Source of the DNA: Lepidurus packardi
Lineage: Eukaryota > Arthropoda > Branchiopoda > Notostraca > Triopsidae
Length of the DNA: 64,000 nucleotides
Direction of reading: 5' to 3'
Assembly: GCA_023053545.1 (NCBI GenBank)
Contig: JAKZAN010000053.1
Location: forward strand, 331,532-395,531
Shown here: positions 36,348 to 44,064 of the stretch, piece by piece
Position numbering within the stretch: position 1 is the stretch's first letter
Layout: each line of letters starts with the position of its first letter
Position numbers and translations under genes: made by a program
Notes under the pieces: model-generated
Databases searched by the model: none
Told to the model about the DNA's origin: nothing
What the model saw: the letters and a program-made list of their open reading frames with translations, nothing else

Positions 36348-37210
36348 TATAACCGCAATCGCAAAGTATTTACCAGCGATGTAAAAGTAACTTTTTTATC
36401 TATAAGACCGAGGTCAAATAAATGTTTTTGCACATTGTTTAACACATCTTCGGAAGGGATTTCCAGCGACCATTCGGTTGCAGAAATCCATTCGGCAATA
36501 TCGTCTGGTTTTTGGTTAAATACTGCTGCCAGCTCTGCCGTTATGTTTGATTGCTGCTTAAAGTTCTGCGTTACGGTGCCGATAATATTCAGCATTTGCT
36601 GAATGGCTTGCGTGTTATTATTCAAAAAATCTTCCCGAACTGCAATCACAAAACAGGGCCAAGGAGTGGGGCAGTCGCCAACACGTCTAAAGATTCCGCT
36701 GTCAACTAGCGGTTTTGTCATGAAACGCTCCCACATGAAATAGTCGGCTTGTTGTGTGGAGAGTGACTGCACGGCACCATCTATGGTATTAACAATCTCG
36801 AATTGGAGATTGTTTGGATTCCATCCCTGATTCGCGGCATTTACGAAAGCCATTAATTGAGAACCAGAACCAATGCGGCTAATGGCTGCTTTTTTATTTT
36901 GAAGATCTGCAACCGATTGAAAAGCCGATTCTGAATGGACGTGAATTCCCCAAATGAGGGGCGACTTCACAAACAAACTGACAATTTTTGATGGATTTCC
37001 AGCGGTGATGTCTTTTACGATTCCTTCGGTTAGAATAACGGCGACATCGGTTTCATTATCGCGCAACATTTGGCACATTTTGCCTGTGCCTTCCGGAATA
37101 TTATTCCATTGCAGATCGATACCTTGGTTTTTAAAAAGATTTTGTTGGATGGCTTGTTGCCATGGGTGGTTGAAATGCTCTGGAACGCCTGAAATTCTTA
37201 TTTTAGTCAT
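36347..37210 (-). CDS. NMT1/ABC-type substrate-binding-domain protein without signal peptide
   Basis: 287 aa with a type II periplasmic-binding-protein fold: RISGVPEHFNHPWQQAIQQNLF, the GTGKMCQMLRDNETDVAVILTEG segment and ISRIGSGSQLMAF resemble NMT1/SsuA-like ligand-binding proteins. The N-terminus MTKIRISGVP has no signal peptide or lipobox, and no permease or ATPase gene is nearby. It may therefore be a cytoplasmic ligand sensor or an enzyme-like member of the THI5/NMT1 superfamily rather than a transporter component. Its last base overlaps the start of the transglutaminase gene. An intergenic stem-loop repeat lies upstream. Confidence 0.7.
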   Translation of the reverse strand: MTKIRISGVPEHFNHPWQQAIQQNLFKNQGIDLQWNNIPEGTGKMCQMLRDNETDVAVILTEGIVKDITAGNPSKIVSLFVKSPLIWGIHVHSESAFQSVADLQNKKAAISRIGSGSQLMAFVNAANQGWNPNNLQFEIVNTIDGAVQSLSTQQADYFMWERFMTKPLVDSGIFRRVGDCPTPWPCFVIAVREDFLNNNTQAIQQMLNIIGTVTQNFKQQSNITAELAAVFNQKPDDIAEWISATEWSLEIPSEDVLNNVQKHLFDLGLIDKKVTFTSLVNTLRLRL

Positions 37211-37234
37211 TATGTCGATGTGTTTGGGATGTTT

Positions 37235-37335
37235 TAGCCCCGATGGGAGCGGTATCCTTTTTTGCCATTAAAAAATTTGAATCATGGCCATAATCTTCTG
37301 GCAAAAAAGATAGAGCGGACAGCGGGAATAGCTTC
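37235..37335. repeat. Intergenic stem-loop repeat, TAGCCC…TAGCT type, copy 1
   Basis: Starts TAGCCCCGATGGGAGCGG and ends AGCGGGAATAGCTTC. The interior is an inverted repeat, ATCCTTTTTTGCCA against TGGCAAAAAAGAT, with one bulged C. It matches copy 2 at 60374-60455 at both ends and in stem design, while the loop differs. It lies just downstream of the nucleoside phosphorylase gene and could act as its terminator. I recognise it as a dispersed Flavobacterium intergenic element. Confidence 0.75.
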
Positions 37336-37342
37336 AAAAAAA

Positions 37343-38212
37343 CTAGCTAACAAATTTATTTAGTACGTACTTAATTAAATCATTAACAGCAGCATAAGGA
37401 TCTTTACTAAAAGTTCCGGTTTCACGATTCGCGATAATAGCATTTAACGACAAAGCTTGATGGCCAAGTAATTTTGAAAGTCCGTATATAGCAGCTGTTT
37501 CCATTTCCAGATTGGTTATTTTATAATCTTCGAAAGTGAAATTATTGAGTTTCGCGTTCAGATTTTCGTCCTGAATATTGAGTCGGAGTACGCGTCCTTG
37601 CGGACCATAAAACCCTGGCGCAGTAGCTGTGATGCCCTTATGCATTTGCGTGCTTTCCATCCGTTTTTCTAGTATTTCTGAGCAGGAAGTTGCGAATGGG
37701 CGGCCTTTTTTTATGTCCCAATTTGTATGGTTTGTGAACGCTTCGACCATCACTTCATTTGAAACACCGTCGATTTTATAGGACCGCAGCATGTTGTCGA
37801 GTCCGATTCCAAACTTTGACAATACGAACGAATCGGTCGGGATATCTGCGTGAAGCGATCCTGAAGTGCCAATTCTGATGATGTTTAAGCTGGTCAGATT
37901 TGCCTTTGGAATCTTCGTTTTCAGGTCGATATTCACCAACGCATCGAGTTCGTTGAGCACAATATCGATATTGTCAGGGCCTATTCCTGTTGAGATAACG
38001 GTGATTCGTTTGCCTTTATAGAGGCCAGTTTCTGTTTTGAATTCGCGTTTTTGTGTGGAAAATTCAACCGAATCGAAAAGTTCGGTGATTTTTGAAACAC
38101 GGTCTGGATCGCCCACAAAAATGATGTCGGTCGCGATATTTTCAGGCAGCAAATTGAGGTGATAGACGCTTCCGTCTGGGTTGAGTATAAGTTCTGAGGC
38201 TTGAATTGACAT
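37343..38212 (-). CDS. Nucleoside phosphorylase (PNP/UDP family 1)
   Basis: 289 aa. Phosphorolysis of a nucleoside to base and ribose 1-phosphate, in the cytoplasm, for nucleobase salvage. The phosphate-binding N-terminal FVGDPDRVSKI, ITVISTGIGPDNIDIVLNEL and IRIGTSGSLHADI are characteristic of uridine-phosphorylase-like enzymes, and the C-terminal TNLEMETAAIYGLSKLLGH contains the MET motif that contacts ribose. Uridine is the best guess as substrate, but purine nucleosides cannot be excluded. It follows the SUI1-like gene by 17 bases. Confidence 0.9.
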   Translation of the reverse strand: MSIQASELILNPDGSVYHLNLLPENIATDIIFVGDPDRVSKITELFDSVEFSTQKREFKTETGLYKGKRITVISTGIGPDNIDIVLNELDALVNIDLKTKIPKANLTSLNIIRIGTSGSLHADIPTDSFVLSKFGIGLDNMLRSYKIDGVSNEVMVEAFTNHTNWDIKKGRPFATSCSEILEKRMESTQMHKGITATAPGFYGPQGRVLRLNIQDENLNAKLNNFTFEDYKITNLEMETAAIYGLSKLLGHQALSLNAIIANRETGTFSKDPYAAVNDLIKYVLNKFVS

Positions 38213-38229
38213 TGCTTTTTGTTTTTAGG

Positions 38230-38583
38230 TTATCCGCCAACGCGCTTGACATTATATCCTTCTTTTTGAAGAATCTCCATTATTTTGTCGCGAAAATTAC
38301 CTTGAATGATTATTTCGTTGTCTTTGACAGCCCCGCCTACGCCACATTTTGTTTTGAGTAGTTTACCCAAATCTTTGAGGTCTTCTTCTTTTCCTTCGAA
38401 GCCCTTGATGATCGTTGCGATTTTGCCTGCCCGATTTTTTTTATCGAGATGCGCTTCCAGACGTTGCTTGTTTGCAGGAATGGTTTCTGCGGTATCATCA
38501 TTACTTTCGAATTCGAAATTTTCGTTAGTCGAAAACACAAAACCGCCCAAATCGTCGAGGCTACTTAATTTTTTTGCTGCCAT
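38230..38583 (-). CDS. SUI1/YciH-family translation initiation factor-like protein
   Basis: 117 aa. The C-terminal half (about 45-117) is an eIF1/SUI1 domain, with AGKIATIIKGFEGKEEDLKDLGKLLKTKCGVGGAVKDNEIIIQGNFRDKI, which includes the conserved KxGxGG turn. The N-terminal 45 residues are acidic and probably disordered. The E. coli homologue YciH influences start-codon and initiator-tRNA fidelity in vitro; the cellular role in bacteria is uncertain. It lies 6 bases after the oxygenase gene and 17 before the phosphorylase gene, in one run. Confidence 0.9.
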   Translation of the reverse strand: MAAKKLSSLDDLGGFVFSTNENFEFESNDDTAETIPANKQRLEAHLDKKNRAGKIATIIKGFEGKEEDLKDLGKLLKTKCGVGGAVKDNEIIIQGNFRDKIMEILQKEGYNVKRVGG

Positions 38584-38589
38584 TAGAAT

Positions 38590-39540
38590 CTATTTTTTGA
38601 TGAGCCCTAAATCGACTAGTCTTTCATGTAAAAAGTCGCCTGCTGTGATATCGTCGTATAATTTCGGATTTTGTTCGTCAATGCAATTTGGCAGGCAATT
38701 CAGCTTCATGTCGCTTATTGGGTGCATGAAAAACGGAATAGAGTAGCGCGACGTTCCCCACAATTCGCGTGGTGGGTTGATGACTTGGTGAATGGTCGAT
38801 TTTAGTATGTTGTTCGTGTGTCGTGATAGCATATCGCCCACATTTATAACCAATTGATCTGGTTCTGCGATGGCATCAATCCATTCGCCATCATGGTTTT
38901 GCACTTGCAAACCGCGGCCTTGCGCGCCCATTAGAAGCGTGATCAGATTGATGTCGCCGTGTGCTGCAGCACGAATCGCGTTTTCAGGTTCAGAAGTAAT
39001 TGGGGGATAATGAATTGGGCGTAAAATCGAATTACCGTTATAAGCATATTGATCAAAATAGAACTCGTCTAACCCAAGGTGCAGTGCCAAAGCCCGCAAA
39101 ACATAAACGCCCGTTTTTTCCAATTTTTGATAGGCTTCTTTGCCTACAATATTGAATTCTGGAAGCTCTGTTACCACCACGTTATCAGGGTATTCTGCAG
39201 CATATTTTGAGTCTTTTTCTACATATTGCCCAAAGTGCCAGAACTCTTTCAAATCGCCTTCTTTTCGGCCCTTTGCGTGTTCTTTTCCAAAGGAGACATA
39301 GCCGCGTTGTCCGCCAATTTCGGGAATTTCATAACTTCTTTTGGTCTCCAATGGCAGCGAGAAAAAGCCGCGAACCTCTTGATAAAGCTTTTCGACCAAT
39401 TCTTCCTCTAGAAAGTGACCACTTAGGGCTACAAAACCAATTTCTTCAAAAGCATTTCCGATTTCATTTACAAATTTTTGTTTACGTTCCGGGTTGTCCG
39501 AAAGGAAATCACGCAAGTCAACGCTAGGAATGTTTTGCAT
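38590..39540 (-). CDS. Isopenicillin N synthase-like 2-oxoglutarate/Fe(II) oxygenase
   Basis: 316 aa. An N-terminal DIOX_N region (PSVDLRDFLS…) is followed by a double-stranded beta-helix domain. The Fe(II) ligands are visible as HGD in RAAAHGDINLITLL and the distal His in STIHQVINPPRE. The co-substrate-binding RxS is RYSIPFF. Such enzymes hydroxylate or cyclise small molecules; the substrate here is not predictable. The leader from the -7 box at 39591-39598 contains a GC-rich hairpin (39570-39583), which may be regulatory. It is the first gene of a run with SUI1 and the phosphorylase. Confidence 0.88.
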   Translation of the reverse strand: MQNIPSVDLRDFLSDNPERKQKFVNEIGNAFEEIGFVALSGHFLEEELVEKLYQEVRGFFSLPLETKRSYEIPEIGGQRGYVSFGKEHAKGRKEGDLKEFWHFGQYVEKDSKYAAEYPDNVVVTELPEFNIVGKEAYQKLEKTGVYVLRALALHLGLDEFYFDQYAYNGNSILRPIHYPPITSEPENAIRAAAHGDINLITLLMGAQGRGLQVQNHDGEWIDAIAEPDQLVINVGDMLSRHTNNILKSTIHQVINPPRELWGTSRYSIPFFMHPISDMKLNCLPNCIDEQNPKLYDDITAGDFLHERLVDLGLIKK

Positions 39541-39565
39541 TACATTTTCATTTTTTAATTATAAC

Positions 39566-39598
39566 TTGTGAGGCGAAGGCCTCGAACAAACAAAGGTA
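39566..39598 (-). promoter_or_regulatory. -7 box and leader hairpin of the 2-oxoglutarate oxygenase gene
   Basis: Minus-strand TACCTTTG (39591-39598) is an exact TAnnTTTG match. Immediately after the expected start site lies GAGGC-GAAG-GCCTC (39570-39583), extendable by TTGT/ACAA with a two-base bulge. The hairpin would form at the very 5' end of the mRNA, about 30 bases before the ATG. Confidence 0.5.
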
Positions 39599-39683
39599 AA
39601 GAATATAATGAATAGGTATTTTTAAAAGTTATAAACAGCATAAAAAAGGCTTCAAAATACCGTACTGACCGATATTTTTTTTA

Positions 39684-39691
39684 TACTTTTG
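39684..39691 (+). promoter_or_regulatory. -7 promoter box of the E1 dehydrogenase gene
   Basis: TACTTTTG matches TAnnTTTG, 26 bases before the ATG at 39717. No clear -33 TTG. Confidence 0.5.
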
Positions 39692-39716
39692 AGCATCTTT
39701 TTTTAACCACCTCACT

Positions 39717-41693
39717 ATGAAATTTGATAGAAAGAATCTGTCCAACGAACAATTACTTGACTTATATAAGCGGATTTTAAAACCGCGATTGATTGAAGAA
39801 AAAATGCTGATTCTGATCAGACAAGGCAAAGTTTCCAAATGGTTTTCAGGCATAGGACAAGAAGCAATTTCAGTTGGCTTGACAGCTGTTTTGCAGGAAG
39901 ATGAATATATTTTGCCGATGCACCGAAATTTGGGTGTATTTACGGGCAGAAATATTCCACTTCACAGATTGTTTTCGCAATGGCAAGGGAAGGCGAGTGG
40001 TTTCACTAAAGGTCGTGACCGTTCGTTTCACTTTGGAACACAGGAGTATAAAATTATTGGAATGATATCGCATCTAGGACCACAATTGGGTGTCGCAGAT
40101 GGAATTGCATTAGCAAATAGATTGAAGAAAAACGGAAAAGTAACAGCCGTTTTTACTGGTGAAGGAGCCACAAGTGAAGGTGACTTTCATGAAGCATTGA
40201 ATATTGCTGCTGTTTGGGAACTGCCTGTTTTGTTTGTTATTGAAAACAATGGTTACGGGCTTTCGACCCCTACGAAAGAGCAGTACAGATGTGAAAATCT
40301 TGCGGACAAAGGCGTTGGATATGGCATGGAATCTCACATTATTGATGGCAATAATATTGTTGAAGTGTACAATCAGATTTCTGAGTTAGTAGCATCAATG
40401 CGCATCAATCCAAGGCCAGTTTTGTTGGAATTCAAGACGTTTAGAATGCGCGGCCATGAAGAAGCTAGTGGCACCAAATATGTTCCGCAGGAATTAATGG
40501 ACATGTGGGCTGAAAAGGATCCGGTTGACAACTTCAAAAAATATTTATTGGCTGAAAAAGTACTAACCGAGAAACAAGATTTGGAATGGAAAGATGCCAT
40601 AAAAGCTGAAATAGATGAACATTTAATCATCGCAAATGCAGAACCTGAAATTGTTGCTGATGCGGCAGTTGAATTGAATGACGTTTACAAACCATACGAT
40701 CATGAAGCCTTCGAACCTTCAGAAGAAACCGAAAACATCAGATTTATTGATGCCATTTCGACTAGTTTAAAAGAATCGATGACCAAGCATGAAAATCTAG
40801 TTATTATGGGGCAAGATATCGCCGAATACGGCGGTGCGTTTAAAATAACAGACGGTTTTGTTGCCGCATTTGGAAAGGAACGCGTCATTAACACGCCAAT
40901 TTGTGAGTCGGCTGTCGTCTCTGCTGGAATGGGCTTGTCCATAAACGGATATAAAGCTATTGTTGAAATGCAGTTTGCGGATTTTGTATCGACAGGATTC
41001 AATCCGATTGTGAATTACCTTGCAAAAGTGCATTACCGTTGGAATGAAAAGGCCGATGTGGTTGTTAGAATGCCCTGCGGTGGCGGTACGCAAGCGGGAC
41101 CATTTCACTCCCAAACAAACGAAGCTTGGTTCACGAAAACACCTGGATTGAAAGTTGTTTATCCTGCCTTTCCATATGACGCGAAAGGTTTGCTGAATGC
41201 AGCTATAAACGACCCAAACCCAGTAATGTATTTCGAGCATAAACAATTGTACAGAAGCGTGTACCAAGATGTCCCAAAGAACTATTATACAATTGAATTG
41301 GGGAAAGCAAGCCTTATTAAAGAAGGAACTGATGTTTCTATAATTGCTTTTGGCGCAGCAGTTCATTGGGCATTGGAAGTGTTAAAAAACAATCCAGAAA
41401 TATCAGCAGATTTGATCGATTTGCGAACACTTGTTCCAATGGATAAAGACACGATTTATGCATCTGTAAAGAAAACAAACCGTGTCATTATTTTGCAAGA
41501 AGATACTATGTTTGGCGGTATTGCAAGCGATATTTCAGCTATGATTATGGAAGATTGTTTCCAGTATCTTGACGCACCCGTGAAGCGTGTGGCAAGCATG
41601 GACAGTCCGATTCCGTTTACCAAAGCACTGGAAGACCAATTCTTATCGAAAGGCCGTTTTGAAAATGCTTTAAAAGAATTATTGGCATACTAA
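39717..41693 (+). CDS. 2-oxo acid dehydrogenase E1 component, fused alpha and beta subunits
   Basis: 658 aa. The first half is the alpha subunit (about 10-320), with the thiamine diphosphate motif GEGATSEGDFHEALNIAAVWELPVLFVIENNGYG (GEG in place of the usual GDG) and the Arg-rich phosphorylation-loop-like TFRMRGHEEASG. The second half is the beta subunit (about 345-658), with QDIAEYGGAFKITDGF, CESAVVSAGMGLSINGYKAIVEMQFADF and PCGGGTQAGPFHSQ. E1 decarboxylates a branched-chain 2-oxo acid (or pyruvate) and passes the acyl group to lipoyl E2. E2 and E3 are not adjacent. The fusion is characteristic of Bacteroidetes. Branched-chain specificity fits an organism rich in iso fatty acids but is inferred. 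Confidence 0.9.
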   Translation: MKFDRKNLSNEQLLDLYKRILKPRLIEEKMLILIRQGKVSKWFSGIGQEAISVGLTAVLQEDEYILPMHRNLGVFTGRNIPLHRLFSQWQGKASGFTKGRDRSFHFGTQEYKIIGMISHLGPQLGVADGIALANRLKKNGKVTAVFTGEGATSEGDFHEALNIAAVWELPVLFVIENNGYGLSTPTKEQYRCENLADKGVGYGMESHIIDGNNIVEVYNQISELVASMRINPRPVLLEFKTFRMRGHEEASGTKYVPQELMDMWAEKDPVDNFKKYLLAEKVLTEKQDLEWKDAIKAEIDEHLIIANAEPEIVADAAVELNDVYKPYDHEAFEPSEETENIRFIDAISTSLKESMTKHENLVIMGQDIAEYGGAFKITDGFVAAFGKERVINTPICESAVVSAGMGLSINGYKAIVEMQFADFVSTGFNPIVNYLAKVHYRWNEKADVVVRMPCGGGTQAGPFHSQTNEAWFTKTPGLKVVYPAFPYDAKGLLNAAINDPNPVMYFEHKQLYRSVYQDVPKNYYTIELGKASLIKEGTDVSIIAFGAAVHWALEVLKNNPEISADLIDLRTLVPMDKDTIYASVKKTNRVIILQEDTMFGGIASDISAMIMEDCFQYLDAPVKRVASMDSPIPFTKALEDQFLSKGRFENALKELLAY

Positions 41694-41920
41694 ATACCGA
41701 TTTCACCATCATACTTGCCCGACTCGTCTACATTCGAATTCCGAAATGTTGGCTTGTCGGGCACTTCATTTGGATCAATGTCATAATCTTCTTGTTGCGT
41801 TAGCGATTCGCCTATTTCGGGTTGGAAATCTGGCTGATTTAAAGCACTATCAACACTATTAATATCATTTTCATGATGGTCTTTTCGCTCGTTTCCGTAA
41901 ACATCTTTATGGTCTGACAT
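41690..41920 (-). CDS. Small acidic hydrophilic hypothetical protein
   Basis: 76 aa from the ATG at 41918-41920, MSDHKDVYGNERKDHHENDINSVD at the start. An upstream ATG at 41953 would add 11 basic residues of untypical composition. The protein is rich in Asp, Glu, Asn and Pro with no hydrophobic core, and is probably disordered. Its stop codon overlaps the stop region of the convergent E1 gene by 3 bases. In composition it resembles the 80-aa protein at 43586-43828. No known family, and coding is likely but not certain. Confidence 0.5.
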   Translation of the reverse strand: MSDHKDVYGNERKDHHENDINSVDSALNQPDFQPEIGESLTQQEDYDIDPNEVPDKPTFRNSNVDESGKYDGEIGI

Positions 41921-42000
41921 GATTTTTGATTTTATATTAATTGTAAAGTTCATGTTTTGGTTCCAAAGACTTTTATATGATTCGACAAATCACTTATAGC

Positions 42001-42020
42001 ATTAAAATTTCTATTTTAAT
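42001..42020. repeat. AT-rich perfect inverted repeat upstream of GH130 gene
   Basis: ATTAAAAT-TTCT-ATTTTAAT, an 8-bp perfect stem with a 4-base loop, about 60 bases before the GH130 ATG in the divergent region. Its role is unknown; it could be an operator or chance in AT-rich DNA. Confidence 0.3.
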
Positions 42021-42081
42021 TAGCATTTCGATTTTATGACATCCGTTAATAATTTGTAAATTACTTATAAATTTTATATCG

Positions 42082-43542
42082 ATGAGATTGTCAATTAACC
42101 GCAAGCCAATAAAAGTCAAACCCGATTCTAAACGTGTCATTACCCGATTTTTTTTCAACGGAGAAGAGCGAGCCATTGCAGTGATCAAAAAAGTAATGGA
42201 ATTGCCAACGGAGACAGTATTTGCAATGATCTCACCGCTGCTGCAGGATTTTTCTCGGCGTCATCGCAACATTACGAAAATCCTACATAAAAATTGTGAG
42301 CGAGTTGCCCCGCAAATTCAGTTAGCTGGATATGAACACAATGAACTTGACGACATGACAAGATTGCTTATTGGCTCCTACTTTACGCACGAATATTCGA
42401 TTGAATCTGCCGCTTTTTTCAATCCTTCTATTATTGAAGATCCTGATAGAAGTAATTTAGAAGAAGGGCAGATGCGCGCCATTATTAGCTTTCGAGCAGT
42501 GGGGGAAGGGCATGTTTCTTCAGTCGTTTTTCGCCGGGCAATGATTGATAAACACAACAACATTACCATTCAACCTGTTGGGAATTATGTGGATGAAGCG
42601 GAGAGAATCCGAAATGAAGTTTACCATAAAAAACTATTTATTAAGAAAGGCGCAGAAGAAGGCATCTCCCCGGCAGCTTTATCTGTTGTTTCGGAGCGGC
42701 TGGGCGACCAATTTGAATATGAAGCACTACTGAATATCCTAACCAATGCTAAATCTGAAACAGAAGATGAAATGTTAGTGAAACAATACAATCTGATTTT
42801 GGCGCTATCAGACAGTTACCGCACCATCAGTTTTTCGAGAGATACTGATATTAGTGATCGGGTCATTTTTCCCATTTCCGATTTAGAAAGTAAGGGTATT
42901 GAAGATGCTCGCTTTGTACGTTTTACAAAGGCTGATGGGAACGTTATATATTATGCCACTTATACAGCTTATGATGGTCGATCGATCATGCCAAAATTGC
43001 TAATTACAACCGATTTTTATGATTTTCGAACGATACCGCTGAATGGCGAAGGCGCAAAGAATAAGAATTTAGCCCTGTTCCCAAGAAAAGTAAATGGCCG
43101 ATATGCGATGCTTTCCAGAGTGGATGGTTGGAACAATTATATTATGTATTCTGATTCAATTAGCGTTTGGGAAGAACCGATAAAAATTCAATCTCCAGAA
43201 TATCCTTGGGAATTTGTGCAAGTTGGCAACTGCGGTTCGCCAATAGAAACTCCAACAGGATGGCTGGTTATTACGCATGCCGTGGGCCCGATGCGGATGT
43301 ATAGTATTGCGGCATGTTTGCTGGATCTGGAAAATCCAGAAATTGAAATAGGCCGACTAAAAGAGCCGTTGATTTTGCCGAATCCAGATGAACGCGAAGG
43401 CTATGTTCCTAATGTGGTTTATTCCTGCGGATCTATTGTGCATAATGGCGAACTAATCATTCCATACGGTCTTTCTGATCACAGTTCTGGATTTGCAACA
43501 GTAAATTTAGAATTACTGCTCGAAAAATTAGGTGGTAATTAA
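42082..43542 (+). CDS. Glycoside hydrolase family 130 protein (mannoside phosphorylase-like)
   Basis: 486 aa. The five-bladed propeller of GH130 starts after a helical N-terminal region of about 170 residues. Typical blocks are FEYEALLNIL, DARFVRFTKADGNVIYYATYTAYDG (with the catalytic-region Asp), KNLALFPRKVNGRYAMLSRVDGWNNYIMYSDS and GNCGSPIETPTGWLVITHAVGPMRMYSI. GH130 enzymes phosphorolyse or hydrolyse beta-mannosides. The Arg/His phosphate-binding residues in FPRKV and THAVG suggest phosphorylase rather than hydrolase. No signal peptide, so it is cytoplasmic. It stands alone between hypothetical genes, which gives no substrate clue. Confidence 0.85.
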   Translation: MRLSINRKPIKVKPDSKRVITRFFFNGEERAIAVIKKVMELPTETVFAMISPLLQDFSRRHRNITKILHKNCERVAPQIQLAGYEHNELDDMTRLLIGSYFTHEYSIESAAFFNPSIIEDPDRSNLEEGQMRAIISFRAVGEGHVSSVVFRRAMIDKHNNITIQPVGNYVDEAERIRNEVYHKKLFIKKGAEEGISPAALSVVSERLGDQFEYEALLNILTNAKSETEDEMLVKQYNLILALSDSYRTISFSRDTDISDRVIFPISDLESKGIEDARFVRFTKADGNVIYYATYTAYDGRSIMPKLLITTDFYDFRTIPLNGEGAKNKNLALFPRKVNGRYAMLSRVDGWNNYIMYSDSISVWEEPIKIQSPEYPWEFVQVGNCGSPIETPTGWLVITHAVGPMRMYSIAACLLDLENPEIEIGRLKEPLILPNPDEREGYVPNVVYSCGSIVHNGELIIPYGLSDHSSGFATVNLELLLEKLGGN

Positions 43543-43554
43543 AATATTGGACTA

Positions 43555-43583
43555 AAAAAAACAGCATAAAATGCTGTTTTAAA
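43555..43583. terminator. Bidirectional terminator after GH130 gene
   Basis: AAACAGCAT pairs with ATGCTGTTT around an AAA loop, with A-run on the left and T-run on the right, 14 bases after the GH130 stop. It also serves the small minus-strand gene ending at 43586. Confidence 0.85.
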
Positions 43584-43585
43584 GT

Positions 43586-43828
43586 TTATGATTCGGATTC
43601 CAGATTGTTCTGTTTGTCTCTAAAATCCATGTCCTCATTTGTAGGTTCACCTGCATTGAAGTTGGCATCATTCGTCAGTTTTTCATCATAATCCTGATAC
43701 TGATTTTTCCTCGTGTTGTCTCGAATATTATCCCGATTTCTTTCTTGATTGTGCTGATAATTTTTCTGTCCGTCGTGGTGCTTTTGCCCAGTTGGATTCT
43801 GATTTCCCCATGCATTACTCGTTCCCAT
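43586..43828 (-). CDS. Small Gln/Asn-rich hydrophilic hypothetical protein
   Basis: 80 aa from the ATG at 43826-43828, beginning MGTSNAWGNQNPTGQKHHDGQK. I prefer this start to 43909 because the longer frame overlaps a better small gene (43845-43964). Very rich in Asn, Gln, Asp, Arg and His with almost no hydrophobic residues, so intrinsically disordered. It resembles stress- or CsbD-like small proteins in composition only. It lies 16 bases after the 39-aa membrane peptide gene, and both could share a transcript ended by the hairpin at 43555-43583. Confidence 0.55.
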   Translation of the reverse strand: MGTSNAWGNQNPTGQKHHDGQKNYQHNQERNRDNIRDNTRKNQYQDYDEKLTNDANFNAGEPTNEDMDFRDKQNNLESES

Positions 43829-43844
43829 AATCGTGTTTTTTAAA

Positions 43845-43964
43845 TTAACTACATTGTCCCAAAAGCCAATAAATAAGTACGAAAGCGATGATGGTTCCAA
43901 AACAGCCACCTCCTAATTTTTTCGCGCCATAGCCTGCAATAATGGTTTTAAAGAATGAATTCAT
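43845..43964 (-). CDS. 39-residue Gly-rich membrane peptide
   Basis: A short frame from the ATG at 43962-43964 to the TAA at 43845. It encodes MNSFFKTIIAGYGAKKLGGG followed by CFGTIIAFVLIYWLLGQCS. It has an amphipathic start, a Gly hinge and one membrane helix (about 22-36). I have the impression that similar very short proteins occur across Flavobacterium. It lies immediately upstream of the 80-aa hydrophilic protein gene in the same direction. Function unknown. Confidence 0.55.
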   Translation of the reverse strand: MNSFFKTIIAGYGAKKLGGGCFGTIIAFVLIYWLLGQCS

Positions 43965-44064
43965 AATTAGTTTGATTTGGTTAGTACTTTAAATTTACGT
44001 AATTTAAATATACGCACGATCAAATTATCATAATTTTCACAATCCCGTTAACTACCAAAACAGC

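Noticed and set aside
40797..41366. 189-residue minus-strand frame opposite the E1 dehydrogenase gene
   Set aside because: Antisense to a well-conserved protein, with unusual Cys/His/Asn composition typical of non-coding frames.
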